21,150 bases of DNA, taken from the IMG/VR virus record IMGVR_UViG_3300029286_000283, positions 1-21,150 of that record; one strand, 5' to 3'. The notes below the pieces were generated by a model. The model was not told the DNA's origin. It saw nothing but the letters and a program-made list of their open reading frames with translations, and did no database searches. The translations under genes were made by a program, and so were the position numbers. The stretch's first letter is position 1. Every line of letters starts with the position of its first letter. Positions 13,788-20,550 of the stretch are shown here, one piece after another. The DNA comes from a virus.

Positions 13788-13824
13788 CGCTTTGCGCTCT
13801 GCCCTCTGCGCTCTGCGCTATGCT
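13788..13824. repeat. Heptamer array upstream of protease gene
   Basis: Units CTTTGCG, CTCTGCC, CTCTGCG and CTATGC lie in the leader region of the leftward arm. They belong to the same family as the array at 3941. Confidence 0.85.
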
Positions 13825-13869
13825 ATTTTAAGCGCCGCAAACATAACCCACCCCTTTCCATCTTGCAAA

Positions 13870-13917
13870 AAACCTCCCAACACTTGGGAGGTTTCACCCA
13901 AGTATTGGGAGGTTTCT
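13870..13917. promoter_or_regulatory. Tandem 21-bp repeats with nested palindromes, likely operator or attenuator
   Basis: Two near-identical 21-bp units (13876-13896 and 13897-13917) each have the form CCCAA-NNN-TTGGG followed by AGGTTTC. The repeat period of 21 bp equals two helical turns. An upstream AAACCTCCCAA (13870-13880) also pairs with either TTGGGAGGTTT (13884 or 13905), giving alternative hairpins. It lies between the two divergent late arms (13766-13962, otherwise without a gene), a natural place for shared control. The sites may bind a dimeric regulator or form an attenuator. Confidence 0.55.
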
Positions 13918-13962
13918 TTTATTTCGACCGGTTTAAATCCAACTTTGCGCAAAAAATAATTA

Positions 13963-14421
13963 ATGAAACAGCGAAAAACCGTTCCACGTAACCCCGAAAA
14001 GTTTGAATATGCCTACCTTCTTTTTATGCAGGGTGTGGCGCAGCAGGATATTTGCACCCGTGTGGGCATTGCAGCCCCTACCCTTAAAAACTGGAAAGAA
14101 ACAGGCGGTTGGGAAGAAAAACGGGCTGCCCGTACCATAAGCATTGACGATTTGATGCAAAAAACCCTTCGCAAAATAAGCCAGATGTTAGACGATAACG
14201 ACAACTTTTCGGCTGATGCCTTTGCCAAAGCCGTTAATCAGCTCAAAACCCTCAAAACCGGCAATACCATCGATGACGAAATAAATTGCTTTATGGCATT
14301 CCAGGACTACCTTATTAAACACCGTCCGCTCAACAAAACCATTACCGACGACCTTATTAAAACCATTATCCGTCTGCAGGACGATTACGTTCAAACCCGA
14401 TTAGGCCATGCCGGAAAGTAG
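13963..14421 (+). CDS. Terminase small subunit
   Basis: This 152-aa protein starts the rightward arm and recognises phage DNA for packaging. Residues about 20-60 form a helix-turn-helix: AYLLFMQGVAQQDICTRVGI followed by APTLKNWKETGGWEEKR, the typical small-terminase DNA-binding pattern (Q/ICxxVGIxxxTLxxW). The remaining part is helical and probably oligomerises (DDLMQKTLRKISQMLDD, AKAVNQLKTLKTG). It overlaps the large terminase start by 14 bp, which confirms the pairing. ATG at 13963 follows an A-rich leader. Confidence 0.85.
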   Translation: MKQRKTVPRNPEKFEYAYLLFMQGVAQQDICTRVGIAAPTLKNWKETGGWEEKRAARTISIDDLMQKTLRKISQMLDDNDNFSADAFAKAVNQLKTLKTGNTIDDEINCFMAFQDYLIKHRPLNKTITDDLIKTIIRLQDDYVQTRLGHAGK

Positions 14422-15919
14422 AAAATCGAAAGAAATCCAAAACCGTTGGAACGAGCGGGTGGCGCTGCTGCTTTCGCAGGAATATGTGCTGCCCGATTCA
14501 CAGGCCGAACGCGATGCCCGCATTGTAAGGGCACGTAAAGATTACGTCTTTTTTGTAGAAACCTACTTTGGCCATCTTGCCCGCAAAAAATGCGGCAAAT
14601 TCCAGATTGAAGCCGCCAACTGGCTGCTGCATCACCCCCACACCAGGGCGCTGTTCGAGTGGGCGCGTGGACATGCCAAAAGCTCGCACCTCTCGCTGCT
14701 TATTCCGCTCTGGCTCAAAATTCAGGACAAACGAACCCTGAATGTAATGGTTTTGGTAAGCAAAAGCGAAGACATGGCCACCCGTCTGCTGAGCGACCTG
14801 CAGGCCGAGCTCACCTATAATAAAGCCTTCATCCGCGATTTTGGACAACAGTTTTCGGCAGGCAACTGGAGCGATGGTGAATTCCGCACCGAAGACGGAT
14901 GCCTGTTTGTGGCCATCGGTCGCGGTCAATCGCCCCGTGGACTAAAAGACCGCGGACGCCGCCCCGACTACATTGTGGTTGACGACATTGACGATGACGA
15001 ACTGGTTCGCAACCCTTCACGCGTAAGCCAAACCTTAGACTGGATGCTTACCGCACTGGCCGGAAGTATGGAAATGGGACGCGGCAGATTTGTAATGGTT
15101 GGCAACCGCATTGGAAAAGACAGCGTACTATCGCGATACGCCGAAATTCAGAACATTCATCACACTGTGGTAAACGCCCTCGATAAAAAAGGCCTTCCAT
15201 CGTGGTGCGAAAACTACACCCTGGACGAAATAAACAAAATGCGCCTGTTTGTTGGCGAACGCCGCTTTCAGAAAGAGTACATGAACAACCCCATTAATGA
15301 AGGCGCCGTTTTTCAGAAAAAGCACATCCGCTATGGCAAAATGATTGACCTTAAACTATACCGCACACTGATGTGCTACACCGACCCATCGTTTAAGCAA
15401 TCCTCCACTGCCGACTACAAAGCCACCATATTAGCTGGCAAAACTCCCGAAGGGCAATACCACATCCTGCGCGCTTTTGTTAGCCAAACCAGCGTAAGCG
15501 AAATGGTAGCCTGGCACTACACTATTGACCACGATGTGGCCGGACGCGTGCCCGTGTTCTATTTTATGGAGAGCAACTTTTTGCAGGATTTGCTCCTTGA
15601 CGAATTCCGCAAGGTTGGAAATGCCACTGGTCACCAGATTCCTATCCGTGGCGATGCCCGCAAAAAACCCGATAAGTTTGCCCGCATCGAAGCCATGCAA
15701 CCCATTTTCGAGAGAGGTTTAATCCTCTTTAACGAAAAAGAACGCCAATCGCCCGGAATGATGCTCCTCGAAGAGCAGCTACTCATGTTCGAGAAAGGCA
15801 GCAAAACCCACGACGACGCCCCCGACGCCCTCGAAGGAGCCATCTGGCTACTGGCGCAGCGCACCCGTACATCCAACGCCCATTACCTGTCAGCACCACT
15901 CATAAACCGAAAATATTAA
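14408..15919 (+). CDS. Terminase large subunit (packaging ATPase/nuclease)
   Basis: This 503-aa motor cuts and pumps DNA into the prohead. The N-terminal ATPase has the Walker-A-like WARGHAKSSH at residues 85-94 and a Walker B at about 188-198 (YIVVDDIDDDE), the Asp/Glu pair for catalysis. The coupling motif lies around MVGNRIGKDS (230-239). The C-terminal nuclease (RNase H fold) has the first Asp in YTDPSFKQSS (D326) and the last acidic pair in HDDAPDALEGA (D470/D473). The length is usual for the family. It is followed by a heptamer array and the DUF1320 gene. Confidence 0.95.
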   Translation: MPESRKSKEIQNRWNERVALLLSQEYVLPDSQAERDARIVRARKDYVFFVETYFGHLARKKCGKFQIEAANWLLHHPHTRALFEWARGHAKSSHLSLLIPLWLKIQDKRTLNVMVLVSKSEDMATRLLSDLQAELTYNKAFIRDFGQQFSAGNWSDGEFRTEDGCLFVAIGRGQSPRGLKDRGRRPDYIVVDDIDDDELVRNPSRVSQTLDWMLTALAGSMEMGRGRFVMVGNRIGKDSVLSRYAEIQNIHHTVVNALDKKGLPSWCENYTLDEINKMRLFVGERRFQKEYMNNPINEGAVFQKKHIRYGKMIDLKLYRTLMCYTDPSFKQSSTADYKATILAGKTPEGQYHILRAFVSQTSVSEMVAWHYTIDHDVAGRVPVFYFMESNFLQDLLLDEFRKVGNATGHQIPIRGDARKKPDKFARIEAMQPIFERGLILFNEKERQSPGMMLLEEQLLMFEKGSKTHDDAPDALEGAIWLLAQRTRTSNAHYLSAPLINRKY

Positions 15920-15921
15920 CC

Positions 15922-15957
15922 CGCTCTGCGCTCTGCGCTATGCGCTCTGCGCTCTGC
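15922..15957. repeat. Heptamer array between terminase and DUF1320 gene
   Basis: Five units of CTCTGCG/CTATGCG type follow the large terminase stop. In this arm the CTC-rich strand is the coding strand, whereas in the left arm it is the antisense strand, so orientation does not follow transcription. Confidence 0.9.
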
Positions 15958-15978
15958 AATTAACAAAATAGAAAAACC

Positions 15979-16458
15979 ATGTTTATACTCCCCGATGAAT
16001 TAAACACAGCCCTCTACGCCTACCAGTTAAACGAAATAACTGAAGAAGACAGCGACATAGCCCAATTGGCTATTGATGCCGCCGTAGAGGAAATGAAAAG
16101 CTACCTAAGCCCCAACAGCCAGAGCCGTTGGCGCGATGGCCGCCCCCGTTACGATGTGGCCGCCATTTTTGAAGCCACCGGCACCGACCGCAACCCGCTT
16201 ATCCTCGAATTGTGCAAAAGCATTGCCGTGTGGTATGTGTGCCGACTGAGCAATGTGGACGTAATACACGAACACGTAAAAGAACGATACAACCGCGCCA
16301 TCGAATGGCTCGAAAAGGTTGCCGGAGTGGGCAAATATGCCGATGCACCGGCGCTCTCGCCCAACCTGCCACTTATTGCCGAAGACCCCGATAATCCCAT
16401 TCTACCCATCAGAAGTGGAAGTCACACCAAATTTATTCACGATTTTAACGAAGATTAA
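15979..16458 (+). CDS. Phage head protein gp36-like (DUF1320)
   Basis: This 159-aa protein fits Mu gp36/DUF1320, a head-completion or connector protein. The N-terminal FILPDELNTALYAYQLNEIT is followed by the helical core with SDIAQLAIDAAVEEMKSYLS and a basic loop, then NPLILELCKSIAVWYVCRLS and 'ERYNRAIEWLEKVAGVGKYA', a recognisable DUF1320 end. It lies between terminase and portal, as in Mu-like phages. The role as adaptor between portal and tail is inferred from family and order. Confidence 0.85.
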   Translation: MFILPDELNTALYAYQLNEITEEDSDIAQLAIDAAVEEMKSYLSPNSQSRWRDGRPRYDVAAIFEATGTDRNPLILELCKSIAVWYVCRLSNVDVIHEHVKERYNRAIEWLEKVAGVGKYADAPALSPNLPLIAEDPDNPILPIRSGSHTKFIHDFNED

Positions 16459-16460
16459 TC

Positions 16461-17681
16461 ATGGCTGCAAAAAAAACGTCTCAACCCAAAGCCCCCACCA
16501 TCAAACCACGTATGGATGGCTATGTTACCAAAATAGTACCCAAAAGCATCAGCCGGGCACGCCAGGACATTGCCGCCTGGAAGGCCGCCCTCCGGCAAGC
16601 CGAAGCTGCCGACAACCGCCGCCGAACCAAGCTGCAGCACATCTATAACGACATCACCTTAGATGCCCTCCTAAGCTCGCAGATTGCAAACCGCAAAATG
16701 CTCACAATGGGTGCGCCATTCAGCATTAAAACAGCCACCGGCGAAGTGGACGAGGCTTACACCGATTTGCTGCAAAAAAGCATCTGGATTAATAAGATTA
16801 TGGGGCACATTATCGACAGTATCTTTTACGGAACCACCCTGGTGGAACTCCTTGCCGAAAACGACACCCTGAAACCGGTACTCATCCCCAGGCAAAACAT
16901 AATACCCGAAACCGGAACCCTGGTGTTTGACGAAACCGAAACAAAAGGCATCGATTACCGCAAAGCCCGCGAATACGGAATCTGGCTGTTAGAGTTTGGC
17001 GAACCTACCAATTTTGGAATCCTCAACAACGCCGTCCCCCACGTACTTTTCAAGCGTTTTGCCCAAAGCTGTTGGAGCGAGTTAGCCGAAATTTACGGCA
17101 TCCCACCACGCGTACTCAAAACCAACACACAAGACCCCGTAATGCTTGGCCGCGCCGAAACCATGATGCGCGACATGGGCGCAGCTTCGTGGTTCATCAT
17201 TGACGAAACCGAACAGTTTGAATTTGCCAAAGACGCCACCAACCTTACAGGCGATGTCTATAACAACCTCATAAACCTGTGCAACAACGAGGTTTCGATG
17301 CTCATTTCGGGAGCAGTCATAGGCCAGGACACCGTTAACGGCAACCGCAGCAAAGAGGAATCGAGTATGAAAATGCTTTATACCCTCATGGAATCGGACA
17401 TGCGCCTGGTCGAAAGCTACATAAACAACCTGGTGATGAAAGCGCTGTTTCAGATTGGGCTTATTCCTGATGGCCTGCAGTTTACCTTCGACCCGCAGGA
17501 AGACATACCCCAACTCTGGACTATGACCAAAGAAGTACTACCCTTTATGGAAGTTGACCCCGAATGGATTAAACTCAAATTTGGCATCGAAGTTACCGGC
17601 ACCAAAACACAGGCGGCCACCAATTCCCCTCCTTCGGAGGGGGCAGGGGGTGGAAAAGGAGAACTTGGTTTTTTCGATTAA
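16461..17681 (+). CDS. Portal protein (DUF935, Mu gp29-like)
   Basis: This 406-aa protein forms the ring at the head vertex through which DNA enters. The core includes 'RKMLTMGAPFSIKTATGEVD', the VELLAENDTLKPVLIPRQNI stretch, PHVLFKRFAQSCWSELAEIY, 'GIPPRVLKTNTQDPVMLGRA' and MLISGAVIGQDTVNGNRSKE, all typical of DUF935. The C-terminal part PQEDIPQLWTMTKEVLPFME is also typical. The last 20 residues contain SPPSEGAGGGKGEL, encoded by a G-run repeat, before GFFD-stop. The stop lies within a strong -1 frameshift signal leading into the MuF frame. Confidence 0.92.
   Translation: MAAKKTSQPKAPTIKPRMDGYVTKIVPKSISRARQDIAAWKAALRQAEAADNRRRTKLQHIYNDITLDALLSSQIANRKMLTMGAPFSIKTATGEVDEAYTDLLQKSIWINKIMGHIIDSIFYGTTLVELLAENDTLKPVLIPRQNIIPETGTLVFDETETKGIDYRKAREYGIWLLEFGEPTNFGILNNAVPHVLFKRFAQSCWSELAEIYGIPPRVLKTNTQDPVMLGRAETMMRDMGAASWFIIDETEQFEFAKDATNLTGDVYNNLINLCNNEVSMLISGAVIGQDTVNGNRSKEESSMKMLYTLMESDMRLVESYINNLVMKALFQIGLIPDGLQFTFDPQEDIPQLWTMTKEVLPFMEVDPEWIKLKFGIEVTGTKTQAATNSPPSEGAGGGKGELGFFD
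17625..17653. repeat. G-run repeat in portal C-terminus
   Basis: CCCCTCCTTCGGAGGGGGCA followed by GGGGGTGG encodes SPPSEGAGGG near the portal C-terminus. It is a close copy of the element at 17781 in the MuF gene. Confidence 0.85.
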
Positions 17682-17698
17682 GCCACGCGGGGCGTGGC
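17669..17698 (+). promoter_or_regulatory. Predicted -1 ribosomal frameshift signal
   Basis: In portal phase the codons are GGT TTT TTC GAT TAA. T TTT TTC (17669-17675) is a canonical X XXY YYZ slippery site in the right phase. It is followed by a 6-nt spacer that includes the stop, then the stem GCCACG / CGTGGC (17682-17687 with 17693-17698, loop CGGGG). A -1 slip places ribosomes in the MuF frame. Seen in sequence; activity is inferred. Confidence 0.65.
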
Positions 17699-17780
17699 AG
17701 CCAGTACTTTAAAGCCTTTCATCAGACCACTCTTGCTCAATACCAGTTAACACCATCAGAATTAGCAACGGGTAGCACTT

Positions 17781-17839
17781 CCCCTCCTTTGGAGGGGGCA
17801 GGGGGTGGTAATTCACCCCTCAAAGGGGGGCAGGGGGGT
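17781..17839. repeat. Two G-run repeats at MuF N-terminus
   Basis: CCCCTCCTTTGGAGGGGGCA (17781-17800 with GGGGGTGG following) and CACCCCTCAAAGGGGGGCAG (17815 onward) are two repeat copies that encode SPPLEGAGGG and SPLKGGQGG in the MuF frame. The only in-frame start codon, a TTG, lies within the first copy. Confidence 0.85.
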
Positions 17840-19150
17840 ATTTTCTCCGCCGCCAGTAAAGCCTTCAAAAAGGTTTACCAGCACGGCTACAAGCCAGACG
17901 ACCTTTTTACAGTACCGGAATATACCAACCTGATAACCGAAACAAAAGCAGCCTTCGATCCGGCTATTGAATATGTGCAAAGCGATGTGCTCAAATCGTA
18001 TCTCGACCAGGATGCCTTTGTTTTTTCAGGACTTAAAGCACATAAAGAACTTACCAATGCCCGTGCATTGCTCAAAGACGAAAACGGAAACATCCGCCCC
18101 TGGAACCAGTTTGAGCAGGCAATACTAAAGCTCAACAACACCTACAACAGGCTGTACCTTGAAGCTGAATACGAATTTGCAGTTCACTCGGCGCAAAGCG
18201 CCGACCGGTGGAGCAGCCTCAACGATGATACCAACCGATACTGGCTGCAATACCGAACCGCACAGGATAAGCGGGTTCGTGAAAATCACCAGATACTGGC
18301 AGGTACAACCCTGCCCAAAGACGACCCCTTTTGGGACGAGTATTATCCGCCAAACGGATGGCGTTGCCGATGCGTGGCTGTGGAAGTATTGGCCCGCAAC
18401 AATACCAAAAGCAACAGCGCCGAAGCCATTAAAAAAGGAATGGAAGCCACCACCAGCCTCAGCAAGTCGGGAACCAACAAACTGGCTATGTTCCGCTTCA
18501 ATCCGGGTAAGGAACAAAAGCTATTTCCACCCAAAAACAGCTACATGCCCCGTGGCTGTGGTGGCACACTCAACATTACCGATTCCGTGTTCCTGGCTCT
18601 GGACGATGAAGCGTGCAGGGCTAAAAAACTGATTGAGGAGAAAGCTGAAAAATACTACAAGCCTTATGTAAAAAAAACTTTGAAGACATACAAAAATGGC
18701 GGTGTTATTTCCAGTTCAAACCTGGTCAATATAAAGTCTGGTGATTACGATAGAATCTATGCTTGTTGTAAGCATTTCGCAAAACAAGGAGAAGATACCG
18801 AGATACTTCCAAAATTCAGCGCCACTTTAAAGAATGAAAATTACAAAAAGATTTACAAAAACCTGAATGAGACACCGTTTTATGGAAAATGTCCTGATTT
18901 TAGAGTAGGTAACATATTCTATGAACATGAAGGTTTTGATTCAATAACTCACTCCATTTCAAATATGTTCAGAAGGGGGCTGAAACAATCAAGCCGTTTG
19001 ATAATTGATGATGATGGTTCAACTATGCGTCATGTTAAAAAGGTTATTCATCAACGAATTAAAGAAGGGCAAATTATAGATGAAGTATGGGTATTAAGAA
19101 ATGATATGACATTGAAGTTGGCCTATAAAAGCGAAAACCCCACTTACTAA
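17789..19150 (+). CDS. MuF head morphogenesis protein with C-terminal toxin-like nuclease domain
   Basis: The MuF core (residues 100-200 counted from 17789) has WNQFEQAILKLNNTYNRLYL then 'AQDKRVRENHQILAGTTLPK' and FWDEYYPPNGWRCRC, the Mu F signature. MuF proteins sit in the head and can deliver C-terminal toxins. Residues about 295-453 carry a separate domain: KTYKNGGVISSSNLVNIKSG, 'HFAKQGEDTEILPKFSATLK', PDFRVGNIFYEHEGF, FRRGLKQSSRLIIDDD and EGQIIDEVWVL, which fits CdiA-CT/PBECR-like (BECR-fold) RNases by pattern. This part is visibly more A+T-rich. The first residue given is a TTG inside a G-run repeat; coding potential in this frame extends back to 17675, with no ATG or GTG, so frameshifting from the portal is the favoured start. 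Confidence 0.85.
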   Translation: MEGAGGGNSPLKGGQGGIFSAASKAFKKVYQHGYKPDDLFTVPEYTNLITETKAAFDPAIEYVQSDVLKSYLDQDAFVFSGLKAHKELTNARALLKDENGNIRPWNQFEQAILKLNNTYNRLYLEAEYEFAVHSAQSADRWSSLNDDTNRYWLQYRTAQDKRVRENHQILAGTTLPKDDPFWDEYYPPNGWRCRCVAVEVLARNNTKSNSAEAIKKGMEATTSLSKSGTNKLAMFRFNPGKEQKLFPPKNSYMPRGCGGTLNITDSVFLALDDEACRAKKLIEEKAEKYYKPYVKKTLKTYKNGGVISSSNLVNIKSGDYDRIYACCKHFAKQGEDTEILPKFSATLKNENYKKIYKNLNETPFYGKCPDFRVGNIFYEHEGFDSITHSISNMFRRGLKQSSRLIIDDDGSTMRHVKKVIHQRIKEGQIIDEVWVLRNDMTLKLAYKSENPTY

Positions 19151-19221
19151 AGTGAGGCTACACCATCGTCGAATCCGCAGAATCGCCGACACAAAAATAC
19201 TATTAAACCAACGCAAAAAGC

Positions 19222-19248
19222 AAATTTTTTAATAAATATTTTATGAAA
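19222..19248. repeat. 27-bp leader repeat, copy 1 (copy 2 at 20022-20048)
   Basis: An exact 27-bp match (AAATTTTTTAATAAATATTT then TATGAAA) spans the start codons of the plus-strand ORFs at 19243 and 20043. It probably holds the promoter tail and ribosome-binding leader of both small genes, and suggests duplication. Confidence 0.9.
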
Positions 19249-19506
19249 CATACAGAAGAAATTTTAATCAGGCTTACTTATGATGACGTAACCGGGTCAC
19301 CGTTTAACAACAAAATGCAACAAACATTTAAAAATAATTTTAAAATGAACAGAAAAAAGAAAAAAAGAAACCGTATGGTGATAAGCATCGAAAGCCCCAC
19401 CATAAACTTAAACATGACCGAAACCGGCATTAAATCGGTTAAAAACCTAAATGAACAAATTGAAAAAGTGCTTATTCAGGCTCTTGAGGGTGCAAAGAAT
19501 AATTAA
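19243..19506 (+). CDS. Small basic accessory protein (87 aa), candidate immunity gene
   Basis: This 87-aa protein starts at the ATG at 19243. It contains a Lys/Arg-rich stretch KMNRKKKKRNRM near residues 34-45 and a C-terminal helix KSVKNLNEQIEKVLIQALEG. I do not recognise a family. It is the first gene after the MuF toxin-like domain, where an immunity gene would be placed, but it has its own leader and no clear resemblance to known immunity proteins. A DNA- or RNA-binding role is also possible because of the basic stretch. It lacks membrane segments. Function unknown. Confidence 0.55.
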   Translation: MKHTEEILIRLTYDDVTGSPFNNKMQQTFKNNFKMNRKKKKRNRMVISIESPTINLNMTETGIKSVKNLNEQIEKVLIQALEGAKNN

Positions 19507-19510
19507 ATCT

Positions 19511-19540
19511 TCCTCCGTGGCCTCCGTGCCTCCGTGGTAA
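19511..19540. repeat. CTCCGTG-type short tandem repeat
   Basis: Three units of CCTCCGTG/GCCTCCGTG type follow the stop of the 87-aa gene. This is a third heptamer-like family in the window. Such CTCCGTGGCCTCCGTG sequences are widespread in bacterial genomes of this phylum. Confidence 0.8.
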
Positions 19541-19567
19541 AATAACAACAAACTTTTAATAATAATT

Positions 19568-20008
19568 TTAAAATGAAAACGACAACAATACTGCATACCA
19601 TGCCAGCGCAACAATTGATGCGGCAAAGCAAACATAAGCTGCTGTTTGGCAAATTGAAAAGATTTTTAGGGGTTTCACAAAAACAGGTTCAGCCGCTCGA
19701 CCATCGCGAACCGCTTCTATGGACGATGATACATAACGCTCCTTCGCACGCTGTACATAATGTAGTTCAGCATATAGGCTTATTGCAGCAGTTAGGATGC
19801 TCAACGACAGTAAAACTGATATTGTCGCAAACACCCAACGTAATAGGATACTGGCATCGTTGTTTCCATGAAGAGAAACTAATATTCCAAGCAAAGATGA
19901 TGCTACAAGTAACAGATGATGAAGCAGCGTTGTTTTCAGTTTTTGGATATGAAGATTAATGCCTGTCAACTTTTTCGAATAGTTCTTAAAATTGTAATTA
20001 ATTTCCAT
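19568..20008 (-). CDS. Multi-pass membrane accessory protein (moron-like)
   Basis: About 146 aa from the ATG at 20008 (MEINYNFKNYSKKLTGINLH). Membrane helices are predicted at LLHHLLLVASSLLGILVSLH, LLRWVFATISVLLSLSILTA and IFSICQTAAYVCFAASIVAL-type segments, with a charged linker (AKERYVSSSIEAVRDGRAAE) between the second and third. I recall similar short membrane proteins (KLTALLHHLYLVSAS-like) in Bacteroidota phage and mobile regions, with no known function. Opposite strand to its neighbours, own leader, and a location between two head genes all suggest a moron, perhaps acting in superinfection exclusion or as a toxin-immunity partner (speculation). A rival plus-strand ORF over the same bases lacks such structure. 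Confidence 0.65.
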   Translation of the reverse strand: MEINYNFKNYSKKLTGINLHIQKLKTTLLHHLLLVASSLLGILVSLHGNNDASILLRWVFATISVLLSLSILTAAISLYAELHYVQRAKERYVSSSIEAVRDGRAAEPVFVKPLKIFSICQTAAYVCFAASIVALAWYAVLLSFSF

Positions 20009-20028
20009 ACTGTTGATTTTTAAATTTT
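19991..20028. repeat. 38-bp leader repeat of minus-strand accessory genes, copy 1
   Basis: It matches 20500-20537 with one mismatch. Each copy spans the start of a minus-strand gene (ATG at 20008 and 20517), so the genes begin MEINYNF and MKINYNY. The shared sequence includes the leader AAATTTAAAAATCAACAGT. Confidence 0.92.
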
Positions 20029-20042
20029 TTAATAAATATTTT

Positions 20043-20360
20043 ATGAAATTCATATTAGCCTTCGATTTTCAGGACGACAACGGCAAAAGCCTCATCCCCG
20101 CTAACGGTGTTAATGCCATCGAAATGCAAACGCCTGATGGCGATATTACCACCGAAGATGCTTTTTCGGTTTACTTAGAAATGGTTGATTTTATATCTTC
20201 CAGGTTACATCTGTCAGAGTTTACGGCTCATCTGTTTTATCAAACTCCGGGTACAGTTTCAATGGGACTCTGTAAAAATATGTCTCATAAAGTTGTTGAG
20301 CGGCCTTTTCAATATTGGGTTGGCCGCAAACAAATTCAAGAACCTGACAATAACCATTAA
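20043..20360 (+). CDS. Small accessory ORF, probably truncated
   Basis: This is 105 aa from ATG 20043, whose leader is identical to that of the 87-aa gene at 19243. The first 44 residues (MKFILAFDFQDDNGKSLIPA ... GDITTEDAFSVY) look like real coding sequence. From about 20221 the ORF runs antisense through the minus-strand gene at 20221-20517, so its second half is probably not a conserved domain. It may be a gene truncated by insertion of the neighbouring cassette, or a short true gene. Family unknown. Confidence 0.4.
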   Translation: MKFILAFDFQDDNGKSLIPANGVNAIEMQTPDGDITTEDAFSVYLEMVDFISSRLHLSEFTAHLFYQTPGTVSMGLCKNMSHKVVERPFQYWVGRKQIQEPDNNH

Positions 20361-20517
20361 AAAACCTTTCAACACTCATGTTAACCTCAATTGTATGTTC
20401 AGGATGTTTGTTTTGCAATTCCTGTAAGGCTATCCAGAAATTACGATTTTCCTGGTCGGCTTTTACTTGCGACTGCCCTGTAAACATCATTCGTTCATAA
20501 TTGTAATTAATTTTCAT
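20221..20517 (-). CDS. Hypothetical accessory protein (98 aa)
   Basis: From ATG 20517, the protein begins MKINYNYERMMFTGQSQVKA. It continues with ENRNFWIALQELQNKHPEHT, a mixed helix, then TIEVNMSVERFFNGYCQVLE and a C-terminal YETYFYRVPLKLYPEF. No membrane helix and no recognised domain is visible. Its start and leader are nearly the same as those of the membrane protein gene at 20008 (38-bp repeat), which suggests co-regulation or a cassette duplicated in its promoter. Coding strand choice is based on the conserved leader and sensible amino-acid composition. Function unknown. Confidence 0.55.
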   Translation of the reverse strand: MKINYNYERMMFTGQSQVKADQENRNFWIALQELQNKHPEHTIEVNMSVERFFNGYCQVLEFVCGQPNIEKAAQQLYETYFYRVPLKLYPEFDKTDEP

Positions 20518-20537
20518 ACTGTTGATTTTTAAATTTT
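20500..20537. repeat. 38-bp leader repeat of minus-strand accessory genes, copy 2
   Basis: This is the second copy of the 38-bp element at 19991-20028, with one mismatch inside it. It covers the start codon of the 98-aa minus-strand gene. Confidence 0.92.
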
Positions 20538-20550
20538 AAGCGGTAAAAAT

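Noticed and set aside
13868-13917. Simple bidirectional terminator
   Set aside because: Hairpins are present, but the site precedes two divergent operons rather than ending any, so control elements are favoured.
17789-17791. TTG as the true MuF start
   Set aside because: It is the only start-like codon in the frame, but lies inside a G-run repeat with no A-rich leader. It is listed only as the minimal ORF start; the frameshift entry is favoured.
19573-19959. 128-aa plus-strand ORF
   Set aside because: Opposite the membrane-protein gene, which has clear helices and a repeated leader; this ORF has neither.
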